Part shown: positions 22,274-29,346 of the stretch, piece after piece
Position numbering within the stretch: position 1 is the stretch's first letter
Layout: every line of letters begins with the position of its first letter
DNA from: JAIPGX01 sp041650475
GTDB lineage: Bacteria > Babelota > Babeliae > Babelales > UASB340
Direction: 5' to 3'
Length of the DNA: 38,757 nt
Assembly (NCBI GenBank): GCA_041650475.1
Contig: JBAZLD010000013.1
Coordinates: 1 to 38,757 of the forward strand
The notes under the pieces: generated by a model
Told to the model about the DNA's origin: nothing
Seen by the model: only the letters and a program-made list of their open reading frames with translations
Database searches by the model: none
Program-made: the position numbers and the translations under genes

Positions 22274-24199
22274 ATGCTTCGTATTAGTTTTAAATTAAAG
22301 ATTTTAGTAATTTTTTTACTTTTATTAAATCTAGGAGTTTTAATGCCAGTTAAATTATTTAATAAAGATTTACCAATACTTATTCCAAGAAAAATTTTAT
22401 TTGGTAATCCAGAAAAAGCAAGTCCGCAAATTTCTCCTGATGGAAAAAAATTGGCATATTTAGCACCAGTTAATGGCGTTCTTAATGTTTTTGTAAAAAC
22501 TATTGGCAAGAGCAATGATTACCAAATAAGTAAAGATACTAATCGTGGTATTCAAATGTATGGTTGGGCATACAATAATCAACATCTTTTTTATGTACAA
22601 GATAAAAATGGTGATGAAAATTGGCATATTTATCGAGTTGATTTAAATACTAAAAAAACTGTTGATATGACGCCATTTGAAGGAGTTTTAGCAAATATTT
22701 GTGCTTCAGAAAAAGAATTTCCAAGTACCATTTTAATTTGTATGAATAAAGAAAATGCACAAATCTTTGATGTATATCGATTGGATATTCAAACAGGTGC
22801 ACTAGAATTAGTGGAAAAAAACCCAGGTAATATTGCAGCATTTATTGCAGATAAGAACTTAGTTGTTAGAGCTGCTCAAACATTTAATGATGATGGAGGT
22901 GTTTCTCTTTTAGTGCGTGAAACTGATAAAGATCCATGGAAGATAGCATTAACTTGGGGGTCTGAAGATGCATTAAAAGTTCAATGTTTTGGTTTTTCTA
23001 AAGATGGCAATAAATTATATTTAAAAGATCCTTCTGAATCCAATACTGCAAGACTTATTGAGTACGATATCATTTCTGGACAGAAAAAAGTTTTGGCTCA
23101 AGATGACATTTTTGATATTACAACGGCTTTTTTTAATACCGACCATACGCCTTTGGTCGCTTGCATACTTAAAGAACGTATATCTTTGGTTTCGCTTAAC
23201 AAAGAATTTGATGCAACTTTAAAAGCAATGCAAAATATTGATGATGGTGATTTGTTTGCAACTAGTGCATCAAATGATGATCGTTATTGGGTTCTTGGTT
23301 TTATTCATGATAATCAAGCAACAAAATATTATTTGTTTGATAAAGAAAAACAAACTGCAGAGTTTATTTTTTTTGATCTTCCTGAGCTAAATAAATATCA
23401 ACTAGCAAAAATGGAGACTATATCCTTTATTGCGCGTGATGGTTTAAAAATTCACGGTTATTTAACATGTCCTGTTGGTGTCCAACATAAAAATTTGCCC
23501 TTGGTTTTACTTGTGCACGGTGGGCCTTGGGGGCGAGATGCGTGGGGTTTGGATTCTTTGGCACAAGTAATTGCTAATAGAGGGCATGCTTGTTTGCAAG
23601 TAAATTTTAGAGGTTCTGATGGATACGGAAAATCTTTTTTAAATGCTGGAGATCGTGAATGGGGTGGTAAAATGCACGATGATCTTATTGATGCTGTTAA
23701 TTGGGCAATTGATCAAGGAATAGCTGACCCTAAAAAAATTGCCATAGTTGGTGGTTCATATGGTGGATATGCTGCACTTGTAGGTGCAACTTTTACACCG
23801 GATGTTTTTTGTTGTGCTGTTGATATTTGTGGTCCAAGTAATTTAATTACTTTTCTTGAAACTGTTCCGCCATATTGGATTAGTTTTAAAAAGCAGTTTG
23901 ATTTAAGGCTTGGTGACATTGAAAAAGATACAGAATTCCTAAAATCCCGTTCACCACTTTTTAAAGTTGATAATATCAAAATCCCAATTCTTATTGGTCA
24001 AGGCGTTAACGATCCTCGAGTTAAACAAGCTGAATCTGAACAAATTGTGGAGGCCCTGAAGATTAAAGGTCTGGAATATGAATATGTTTTATTTCCGGAC
24101 GAAGGGCATGGCTTTGTAAAACCTGAAAATAGATTAAAATTTTGCGCTATTATGGAAAAATTTTTAGCTAAATATCTGGGTGGTAGATACGAAGAATAA
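22274..24199 (+). CDS. S9-family (prolyl oligopeptidase/acylaminoacyl) peptidase
   Basis: The 641-residue protein has a signal peptide or anchor (about residues 10-30). A beta-propeller follows, marked by ASPQISPDGKKLAYLAPVNG and GWAYNNQHLFYVQDKNGDEN. The C-terminal alpha/beta-hydrolase domain starts near residue 390. The catalytic triad is visible: Ser495 in GGSYGGYAA, Asp580 in GVNDPRV and His612 in DEGHGF. The oxyanion-side HGGPWGRDAWG motif is also present. Such enzymes remove or cleave short peptides, often dipeptides or acyl-amino acids. If exported, it would supply peptides to this probably auxotrophic cell. AGGGGG precedes the ATG, and the gene ends at a clear terminator. Confidence 0.92.
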   Translation: MLRISFKLKILVIFLLLLNLGVLMPVKLFNKDLPILIPRKILFGNPEKASPQISPDGKKLAYLAPVNGVLNVFVKTIGKSNDYQISKDTNRGIQMYGWAYNNQHLFYVQDKNGDENWHIYRVDLNTKKTVDMTPFEGVLANICASEKEFPSTILICMNKENAQIFDVYRLDIQTGALELVEKNPGNIAAFIADKNLVVRAAQTFNDDGGVSLLVRETDKDPWKIALTWGSEDALKVQCFGFSKDGNKLYLKDPSESNTARLIEYDIISGQKKVLAQDDIFDITTAFFNTDHTPLVACILKERISLVSLNKEFDATLKAMQNIDDGDLFATSASNDDRYWVLGFIHDNQATKYYLFDKEKQTAEFIFFDLPELNKYQLAKMETISFIARDGLKIHGYLTCPVGVQHKNLPLVLLVHGGPWGRDAWGLDSLAQVIANRGHACLQVNFRGSDGYGKSFLNAGDREWGGKMHDDLIDAVNWAIDQGIADPKKIAIVGGSYGGYAALVGATFTPDVFCCAVDICGPSNLITFLETVPPYWISFKKQFDLRLGDIEKDTEFLKSRSPLFKVDNIKIPILIGQGVNDPRVKQAESEQIVEALKIKGLEYEYVLFPDEGHGFVKPENRLKFCAIMEKFLAKYLGGRYEE

Positions 24200-24205
24200 A
24201 TAATT

Positions 24206-24230
24206 GGGCGGCATTAATGCCGCCCTTTTT
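24206..24230 (+). terminator. Rho-independent terminator after the S9 peptidase gene
   Basis: GGGCGGCATT is immediately mirrored by AATGCCGCCC (24206-24225) and followed by TTTTT and more T-rich sequence. Confidence 0.9.
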
Positions 24231-24329
24231 AATCTTTTTAATTCATGACAAATTTATTTTTATTTTTATAATTACTTTGTGATATAAAATTTGTAACAAA
24301 AACTTTAAAACTAGAAAGACCTCTTTTTT

Positions 24330-24521
24330 ATGAATAATATTCAATTTAAAAATATATTTTTTATAACTTTGGGTTTAGTTATTATTTTAGTCGCAGCAAG
24401 CAGTTTTCTAATTCGCCTCTTTTTCGTACTTTTGGGCATTTATTTTTTAAAAATAGGCTTATCTAATAGATCACATCAAAGTTTTAATTTTTATATTCAT
24501 AGATTTAAAGATAGATTCTAA
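24330..24521 (+). CDS. Small two-TM membrane protein
   Basis: I do not recognise this 63-residue protein. Residues about 9-25 and 28-44 are hydrophobic, and a basic 18-residue tail ends HRFKDRF. Its layout resembles the 77-residue protein at 31085-31318: a helix, a short GLV/LGI turn, a helix and a basic tail. The 3' end of the gene (24455-24509) is duplicated at 27895-27953. No strong ribosome binding site is visible. It may be real but could be a leftover. Confidence 0.5.
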   Translation: MNNIQFKNIFFITLGLVIILVAASSFLIRLFFVLLGIYFLKIGLSNRSHQSFNFYIHRFKDRF

Positions 24522-24587
24522 TTTTACTTTTAATTTTATTGTTTTATTTTTTAAAAAGTTGAAGAATTTTTAAGTACGAGCTAATAA

Positions 24588-24737
24588 ATATATTTTGGTC
24601 ATTACTTACTAAAATTAGGCTTTAATCAGTACGTTCTTGTTGGCAGCGCTGTTAAAGCTTATTTATCATATTTATATGATTTAAAGCAAATTGACGCTAT
24701 GTTTGAGAATAATATTTTGTTTTGGAAAAGAATTTAG
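24588..24737 (+). pseudogene. Unassigned 3' gene fragment before the NUDIX gene
   Basis: This is an open stretch without a start codon, reading IYFGHYLLKLGFNQYVLVGS followed by AVKAYLSYLYDLKQID and ending at TAG 24735. Composition is protein-like, but I cannot assign a family. It is preceded by two in-frame stops and is probably the end of a lost gene. Confidence 0.3.
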
Positions 24738-24744
24738 ATGAACT

Positions 24745-25242
24745 ATGTCAAATAAATTTACAAGTAAATCAAAATTAGAATTACATTACACGGCAACAGG
24801 CTTTGTGCTTAATAAGTCTGGTGATCGTATTTTATTTATTTTGCACAAAAAACTTCAAATTTGGTTACCGCCAGGAGGCCATGTTGATGAGGGTGAATTG
24901 CCGCATGAAGCGGTGGTGCGTGAAGTGTTTGAAGAAACAGGTGTACGTGCAGAAATTGTAGATCCTATTGGTGATTTAGGATTAGTAGTTAATGGCCAGG
25001 AAATTCAGATATCAACACCGATTGCTGTTTTTCATGAAAATATACCAGCGCATGGAGTAAAACCGGAACATTTACATTATGATTTTTTATATCACATGAA
25101 GTCTCTTGAAGAGCATCTTGTGCATGCTGAAAAAGAAATCGAAGCTGCGCATTGGTTTACTCTTGATGAAGTTTTAAATTGTAAAACAACTAAAGGGTCT
25201 CAAGCTATTTGTAAAATATTAATGAGCAAGAATTTTAAATAA
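24745..25242 (+). CDS. NUDIX hydrolase
   Basis: The 165-residue protein contains a complete Nudix box, GX5EX7REUXEEXGU: G45 to E51, then R59-E60, E63-E64 and G66. It coordinates metal for hydrolysis of nucleoside diphosphate-linked substrates. Flanking strands such as HYTATGFVLNKSGDRILFI and IWLPPGGHVDEG fit the fold. Specific substrate classes cannot be told from the sequence. No good Shine-Dalgarno is seen; the gene starts 7 bp after the stop of a gene remnant. It shares a bidirectional terminator with the convergent gene downstream. Confidence 0.88.
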   Translation: MSNKFTSKSKLELHYTATGFVLNKSGDRILFILHKKLQIWLPPGGHVDEGELPHEAVVREVFEETGVRAEIVDPIGDLGLVVNGQEIQISTPIAVFHENIPAHGVKPEHLHYDFLYHMKSLEEHLVHAEKEIEAAHWFTLDEVLNCKTTKGSQAICKILMSKNFK

Positions 25243-25292
25243 TATTTGGATAAAAATAATTATTATAAGTTTTTGATTTTTTGATTGTGTAA

Positions 25293-25328
25293 AAAATAAA
25301 AGCCTCGAAATTTCGAGGCTTTTATTTT
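25293..25328. terminator. Bidirectional terminator between convergent genes
   Basis: An 18-bp perfect palindrome centred at 25310/25311 contains AAAGCCTCGAAA and its mirror, with A tracts on one side and T tracts on the other. It serves the NUDIX gene on plus and the unknown gene on minus. The same GCCTCGAA/TTCGAGGC core recurs in the terminator at 29318-29345. Confidence 0.9.
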
Positions 25329-25330
25329 GT

Positions 25331-26239
25331 TTAAAGTTCCGATTGGACTTCTTCAAGTGTCTCTTGACGTTTGCTGTTCAAATATGCAAATAAATACGGA
25401 GGTAGGTGTTTTCTTTCAATGTCGACCCCTACATTTCTGCAAAGTGTTAGTGGAATTTCTAGATTTATAGATAAAGATGGAATATTGGAAAAACAGGAGC
25501 CTCCGATAAAACATCTCCTTTCCGTAACTTGAGATATACTTCTTACGTCATTGTTGCTAACAATGCTTTTAATATTTGATATTGTTCTAATTAATTGTTG
25601 TGCATTAGTAGCGATATTTTCAGAAAGATCATTGAGCATTATAAGATGTCTTAAATAGATGGTTCCTGAGCCATTATTTCCTTCATAATAATAAAAGGAA
25701 TCAAGGGCAAAACCCCAATCTTCTGCTTCATCTAAAAAAGCATTTACAGCTTCTGCCCCTCCATCTCTTGCATGTTGTATAAGTTGGCCAAAAAATTCTT
25801 CGAAGGTATGTTGTTGTTGAGGAGGGATAAAATTTCCCTTCCAAACTTCTTGATTTAACCTATCTAACCATTCTTTAGCTTCTACTGCTTTGTAATGTGA
25901 AACTCTTAATGCATGAGAAGGGCTTTGCTGTTGTATATTATCTTGTGCTTGTGGGAAATTTCCTCCTAAACCAGCAGCTTGTGATTGAAACATAAATAAA
26001 CTTATAAACATTAAACAAATTACTATGTTTTTTACTGGAATGTTAGAGGTAAAAGACAGGTTGTTGGTATTAGGACAAGCATTAAAAAGATTCGTTTGAT
26101 ATCGAGATTGAGCATTTGCTAAATTTCGATACTGTTGTTCTTCTTTTCTAGAGCGACCCTTACCTTGAAAATGCATAGCATTGAGTTGAATGTTATTTAA
26201 TGCTAATGCAAAAAATAAAAAAGATAATATTTTTTTCAT
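25331..26239 (-). CDS. Exported protein of unknown function
   Basis: I do not recognise this 302-residue protein. A signal peptide (1-21, ending QLNAM) is followed by a basic stretch (GKGRSRKEEQQYRN). A second hydrophobic segment (about residues 70-88, NIVICLMFISLFMFQSQA) could be a membrane anchor or a second signal-like helix. The rest is mixed alpha/beta with QAQDNIQQQSP, a Gly/Asn loop and CFIGGSCF, where two cysteines could form a disulfide. No catalytic motif stands out. It is a single gene on minus with its own terminator, within a run of exported proteins. Confidence 0.65.
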   Translation of the reverse strand: MKKILSFLFFALALNNIQLNAMHFQGKGRSRKEEQQYRNLANAQSRYQTNLFNACPNTNNLSFTSNIPVKNIVICLMFISLFMFQSQAAGLGGNFPQAQDNIQQQSPSHALRVSHYKAVEAKEWLDRLNQEVWKGNFIPPQQQHTFEEFFGQLIQHARDGGAEAVNAFLDEAEDWGFALDSFYYYEGNNGSGTIYLRHLIMLNDLSENIATNAQQLIRTISNIKSIVSNNDVRSISQVTERRCFIGGSCFSNIPSLSINLEIPLTLCRNVGVDIERKHLPPYLFAYLNSKRQETLEEVQSEL

Positions 26240-26411
26240 ATGACCTCGAATTATATTTTAAAATAATTATATTTATATTGTGAGAATTATATTGAGAGAA
26301 AAATTATAAGATAAAAATTATTAAAAATAAAGGCTTTTATTTTGGGCCCCCAATCCTGAAGATTTATCAAATTTGCAAATGGAGCTTGTTATAGAAAATT
26401 AGGAGTGTAAC

Positions 26412-27227
26412 ATGAATAAAAAAATATTTAATGTATTTTTACTTATATTAATAGCAAATACAACAATTGTATCTGTAAGTGCTATGCAGGATGTTTATGA
26501 GGGACCTGTAAGTAGTAGAACAAGAAGCAAAATGCATGGTATTGATAAAACTACAGATAAAACAGGAACCACCGTATATTTGGAATGGTACAAAATCATA
26601 GATGAATATGATATTTTTTTCAATTTAATCAAACAATTATTACCTGTGCAAGCAGAAGCTTTTGTTGATGTTACAAGAAATTTTCTTGATGAAAATTTTA
26701 GTATTAAGTCTGAATATGAAGAAATTGTTAAAAAAGCGCTTTCTAAAGAAGATCCTAATAAAAATAATGCATGGTCATTAAGACCAAATATTGAAATAGC
26801 AAAAATTGAAAATAGAAAAAGACGTGTTGAAGTTATGCTTCAAGCATTTGAACAAGATTTGAAAAATGGAAAGTATGAGAATTTATTTCGATGTAGCCCA
26901 ATATTAGTTATGGCTAAAAATGAAGAAAATAAAATTTTAGGTTTTGCTTTTTATTTATTGCATCCAGAATTGATTCCAAAATTAAAATCATTGGCTGGTG
27001 TAGTTTGGCTGGATGTATTGGCTGTTTTGCCTGAAGCTCAGGGACATGGTTTGGCAAAGCTTCTTTTTCAAAAAGTTTTAAAGTTAATTCCAGATATAAA
27101 ATGTGTTGCTTGTGAAACTCGTATTTGGAATACAAAGGCTCAAGCTGTTTATGAAAGCTTGGGATGTAAAAGAATAGAGGGTTTTTCTCCTACTGGTGTT
27201 GGGTTTGAATATTTTGTTAAAAAATAA
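26412..27227 (+). CDS. Exported GNAT-family N-acetyltransferase
   Basis: The 271-residue protein has a signal peptide (1-24, ending VSVSAM). A helical N-terminal region follows, then a GNAT domain from about residue 150. ILVMAKNEENKILGFAFYLL gives the central strands, and LDVLAVLPEAQGHGLAKLLF is motif A with the acetyl-CoA pyrophosphate loop Q-G-H-G-L-A. CETRIWNTKAQAVYESLGC is motif B, with the family's N-x2-A-x2-YE-x-LGF pattern. GNATs need cytosolic acetyl-CoA, so an exported one is unusual outside effectors acting inside a host. The ribosome binding site AGGAG precedes the ATG. It is convergent with the antitoxin gene, with only 2 bp between. Confidence 0.85.
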   Translation: MNKKIFNVFLLILIANTTIVSVSAMQDVYEGPVSSRTRSKMHGIDKTTDKTGTTVYLEWYKIIDEYDIFFNLIKQLLPVQAEAFVDVTRNFLDENFSIKSEYEEIVKKALSKEDPNKNNAWSLRPNIEIAKIENRKRRVEVMLQAFEQDLKNGKYENLFRCSPILVMAKNEENKILGFAFYLLHPELIPKLKSLAGVVWLDVLAVLPEAQGHGLAKLLFQKVLKLIPDIKCVACETRIWNTKAQAVYESLGCKRIEGFSPTGVGFEYFVKK

Positions 27228-27229
27228 AT

Positions 27230-27535
27230 TTATTTGTGTTTATAGGGTTGAACTGCTAATTGTAGTCCCAAAGCATTTAATATGGGAATAATGCTTGAAA
27301 TTTTAGGATTGCCCTTTAATGAAAACATGCGATATAAATTTTCGCGATTTAAATTTGTTTTTTGAGCAAGATCTGACATAGCTTGGTTTTGTGACTCAAT
27401 AACATTTTTTAGAGCTAACAAAAAAATTCTAGGGTCTTCATCAGAAAGAGCTGCATTTAGGTAAGCTTGTGCTTCAGTTGGATCTTGTAACTCTTGAAGT
27501 AATTTTTCTTGATAATTTTTTATTCTTTTATTCAT
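27230..27535 (-). CDS. HigA-like antitoxin (addiction-module antidote, COG3636)
   Basis: The 101-residue protein matches the antidote family that pairs with the RelE/HigB killer protein. EAQAYLNAALSDEDPRIFLL at the N-side is followed by LKNVIESQNQAMSDLAQKTN, and the helix-turn-helix carries LNRENLYRMFSLKGNPKISS and the LNALGLQL helix. Its start codon lies inside the end of the upstream toxin gene (8-nt overlap), as is usual for this operon order. The antitoxin looks intact whereas the toxin frame is broken. Confidence 0.88.
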   Translation of the reverse strand: MNKRIKNYQEKLLQELQDPTEAQAYLNAALSDEDPRIFLLALKNVIESQNQAMSDLAQKTNLNRENLYRMFSLKGNPKISSIIPILNALGLQLAVQPYKHK

Positions 27536-27831
27536 AATTTAATTCCTTGCATTCAAGCCAATATTTTTTTGCCTTTTCTATATCTTTAACTTGGCTCGCC
27601 TTATTTACCCCTATTAACAATATAATTATTGAATTGCCTTTTTTACCAAAATAAATTCAAAAACCAGGTCCATAATTTATTCTAAGCTCAAAAATTCCTC
27701 TTCCATTTTTTATTTGTTTAAAATCGCCCAAATTACCAATTTTAATCCTATTTACCCTTGTTCTAATAATAGCTCTTGAGGTTGTATCAAGTGTTTTTTG
27801 CCAATCATGAAAAGGAGATTTATTAGTTTTT
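27528..27831 (-). pseudogene. Broken HigB/RelE-family toxin gene
   Basis: On the minus strand the frame reads SPFHDWQKTLDTTSRAIIRT, then RVNRIKIGNLGDFKQIKNGR and FELRINYGPGF. A TGA at 27657-27659 follows, then IYFGKKGNSIIILLIGVNKA and DIEKAKKYWLE to the TAA at 27528-27530. The family consensus at the break is GPG(Y/F)RIYF, so the stop replaces the conserved Arg, consistent with CGA to TGA. That Arg is important for this RelE-like RNase family. No ATG is found at the expected start either. The toxin is therefore probably dead while the antitoxin remains. Confidence 0.85.
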
Positions 27832-27847
27832 GTAGTTTAAAAACTAC
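27832..27847. promoter_or_regulatory. Inverted repeat at the 5' end of the HigBA remnant
   Basis: GTAGTTT-AA-AAACTAC is a perfect palindrome just upstream of the toxin frame on the minus strand. That is where TA operons usually carry the operator bound by the antitoxin HTH. The role is inferred from position. Confidence 0.45.
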
Positions 27848-27894
27848 ATTATGTCAAAAATTAGAATTTTATGGCGAAATGAGGATGATAAGAG

Positions 27895-27953
27895 AGGCTT
27901 ATCTAACTAATAGATCTTATCAAAATTTTAATTTTTATATTCATAGATTTAAA
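27895..27953 (+). repeat. Duplicated 3' end of the small membrane protein gene
   Basis: AGGCTTATCTAA... to ATTCATAGATTTAAA repeats 24455-24509 (the end of the 63-residue membrane protein gene) with a 4-base insertion and a few substitutions. No gene start precedes it. From 27954 to 28043 I see nothing else. Confidence 0.75.
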
Positions 27954-28043
27954 AATTGTTTTTAGAACCTTTTCGTATGGGTTCTATATTTCTATAAAGC
28001 TCAATATCACCGCCATGAACTGGTTACATGCGATATAATCGAC

Positions 28044-28075
28044 TTTTTATTTTAGTGTAATTACAATATAATTAC
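28044..28075 (+). promoter_or_regulatory. Likely autoregulated promoter of the MazE-like gene
   Basis: TATAAT at 28067-28072 serves as -10, with a weak T-rich -35 region near 28044. An inverted repeat GTAATT-7 nt-AATTAC (28057-28075) overlaps the -10, the expected layout for an operator bound by a MazE-type dimer. An AAAGAAAGG ribosome binding site follows before ATG 28094. Confidence 0.45.
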
Positions 28076-28093
28076 TTTAAAGAAAGGTAAAAT

Positions 28094-28345
28094 ATGAAAC
28101 TTCTTCTGATTCAAATAGGTAATTCGTGGGGGATAAGAATTCCCAAAACATTGTTGCAACAATGCAAATTCAAAAAAAGTGTAAGAGTAACTATTGTTAA
28201 TGGTAATCTCGTGCTTTCCGCTAATAAAGGTCCTCGTGATGGCTGGGAAGATGCTTTTAGAAAAATGGCCGCTGCCGGCGATGATCGATTACTTGATCAA
28301 GATTTTTTTGATTCAAGTTTCAACATGGACGGATGGGAATGGTAA
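28094..28345 (+). CDS. MazE-like AbrB/SpoVT-fold antitoxin without its toxin
   Basis: The 83-residue protein begins with the swapped-hairpin AbrB domain: IQIGNSWGIRIPKTLLQQ, then VRVTIVNGNLVLSANKG. It ends with an acidic, Trp-rich tail (DSSFNMDGWEW). MazE tails of this kind wrap around and block MazF. Normally mazF would start within a few bases of this stop. Here 28346-28444 is only AT-rich sequence and the next gene is an unrelated exported protein, so the toxin has been lost or lies elsewhere. Confidence 0.85.
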   Translation: MKLLLIQIGNSWGIRIPKTLLQQCKFKKSVRVTIVNGNLVLSANKGPRDGWEDAFRKMAAAGDDRLLDQDFFDSSFNMDGWEW

Positions 28346-28444
28346 CAAATCATTGATTTAATGTTGTCAAAATAAAAAATTTTTTTTAATATGTGCTAGT
28401 GTTTGTAGAATATTTTTTTAAAAAAATTAAGAAAAGGAAATTTG

Positions 28445-29293
28445 ATGATAAAAAAATTTTTTTTAAGTGCTGCATTGTTATGTATGGTGCCATCAGTATT
28501 TGGCATGGAAGATTCATTTAATCATAGAATGCTTAATAGCTCATTTGATAGGTGTTTTAGTGCGATTTCAGATAGAAAAAATGACATAGCGATGCAAATA
28601 TATAAAAGTGAACCTTTTGATATCAATGAAGGATTAACTTATGTTTTAAATTGGGGAGGGTTTTATAACGCAGTTTTCTTTGTTTTAAATGGTGCATCAT
28701 TGGATACATGCTCAAAAGATGGCAAGAATATTCATCGTCTTATTGTTGAGCGTTTAGATAATACCTTTAGGGTACTTATAGATTGTTTAAAAACGTCTGA
28801 ACATTATTCTATCTATGATACAGGAGACAACGATAGTATGCGTGTCCGGGTTTGGAATTTTTTACTTTTTGCTTCGTGTGACAATGGTTTAAGACTGAAA
28901 ACTCAAGAAGAGTTTGAGCAAAATTTTGATAAATTGAAAATAAAAGTAGAAGAATTTTTAAATAGTCCAGTTGATAATAATAATGTTTCAAATGCTAATG
29001 AGAAAATTAATTATTATCGAAGACTTAATCGTGAAGAAAGAATTAAAGTATGCATTGATAAGCTAACTAAATTGCGTGAAATTCTCGCTGATATAAAAAA
29101 GGAAGAGCCTAAAGGTTCAGATGAAGATATTTTTATACTATTGACTGATGTTATGATAATGTTGAATCCAAATGATGGAAGTGCATTTGTTGAACCTGGT
29201 GATGATATTCAAGTATATTTTTATAATTATATAAATTGGTGGAATAATAAAATTTGTGAAGAATTTAGAGTTATAAGGGATTTAAGAGCTTAA
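28445..29293 (+). CDS. Exported protein with weak ankyrin-like repeats
   Basis: The 282-residue protein starts at ATG 28445, with AAGGA 6 nt upstream; a TTG three bases earlier is unnecessary. A signal peptide (about 1-20) ends VFGM. Residues about 55-90 read GLTYVLNWGGFYNAVFFVLN followed by GASLDTCSKDGKNIHRL. This resembles one or two degenerate ankyrin repeats (pattern ...A...G...V..L...GA......DG.....L). The C-terminal half is helical and charged with no motif I can name. An ankyrin effector is possible but uncertain. A hairpin terminator shared with the convergent AAA+ gene follows. Confidence 0.6.
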   Translation: MIKKFFLSAALLCMVPSVFGMEDSFNHRMLNSSFDRCFSAISDRKNDIAMQIYKSEPFDINEGLTYVLNWGGFYNAVFFVLNGASLDTCSKDGKNIHRLIVERLDNTFRVLIDCLKTSEHYSIYDTGDNDSMRVRVWNFLLFASCDNGLRLKTQEEFEQNFDKLKIKVEEFLNSPVDNNNVSNANEKINYYRRLNREERIKVCIDKLTKLREILADIKKEEPKGSDEDIFILLTDVMIMLNPNDGSAFVEPGDDIQVYFYNYINWWNNKICEEFRVIRDLRA

Positions 29294-29317
29294 TATTTCC
29301 GTTATGTAAAAGAGAAG

Positions 29318-29345
29318 AAGCCTCGAAATATTCGAGGCTTTTTAA
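29318..29345. terminator. Terminator between the exported protein and AAA+ genes
   Basis: AAGCCTCGAA pairs with TTCGAGGCTT (29318-29327 with 29331-29340) around a 3-nt loop, followed by a T-rich tail. The core is the same as in the terminator at 25293-25328. The two genes converge here. Confidence 0.88.
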
Positions 29346-29346
29346 T

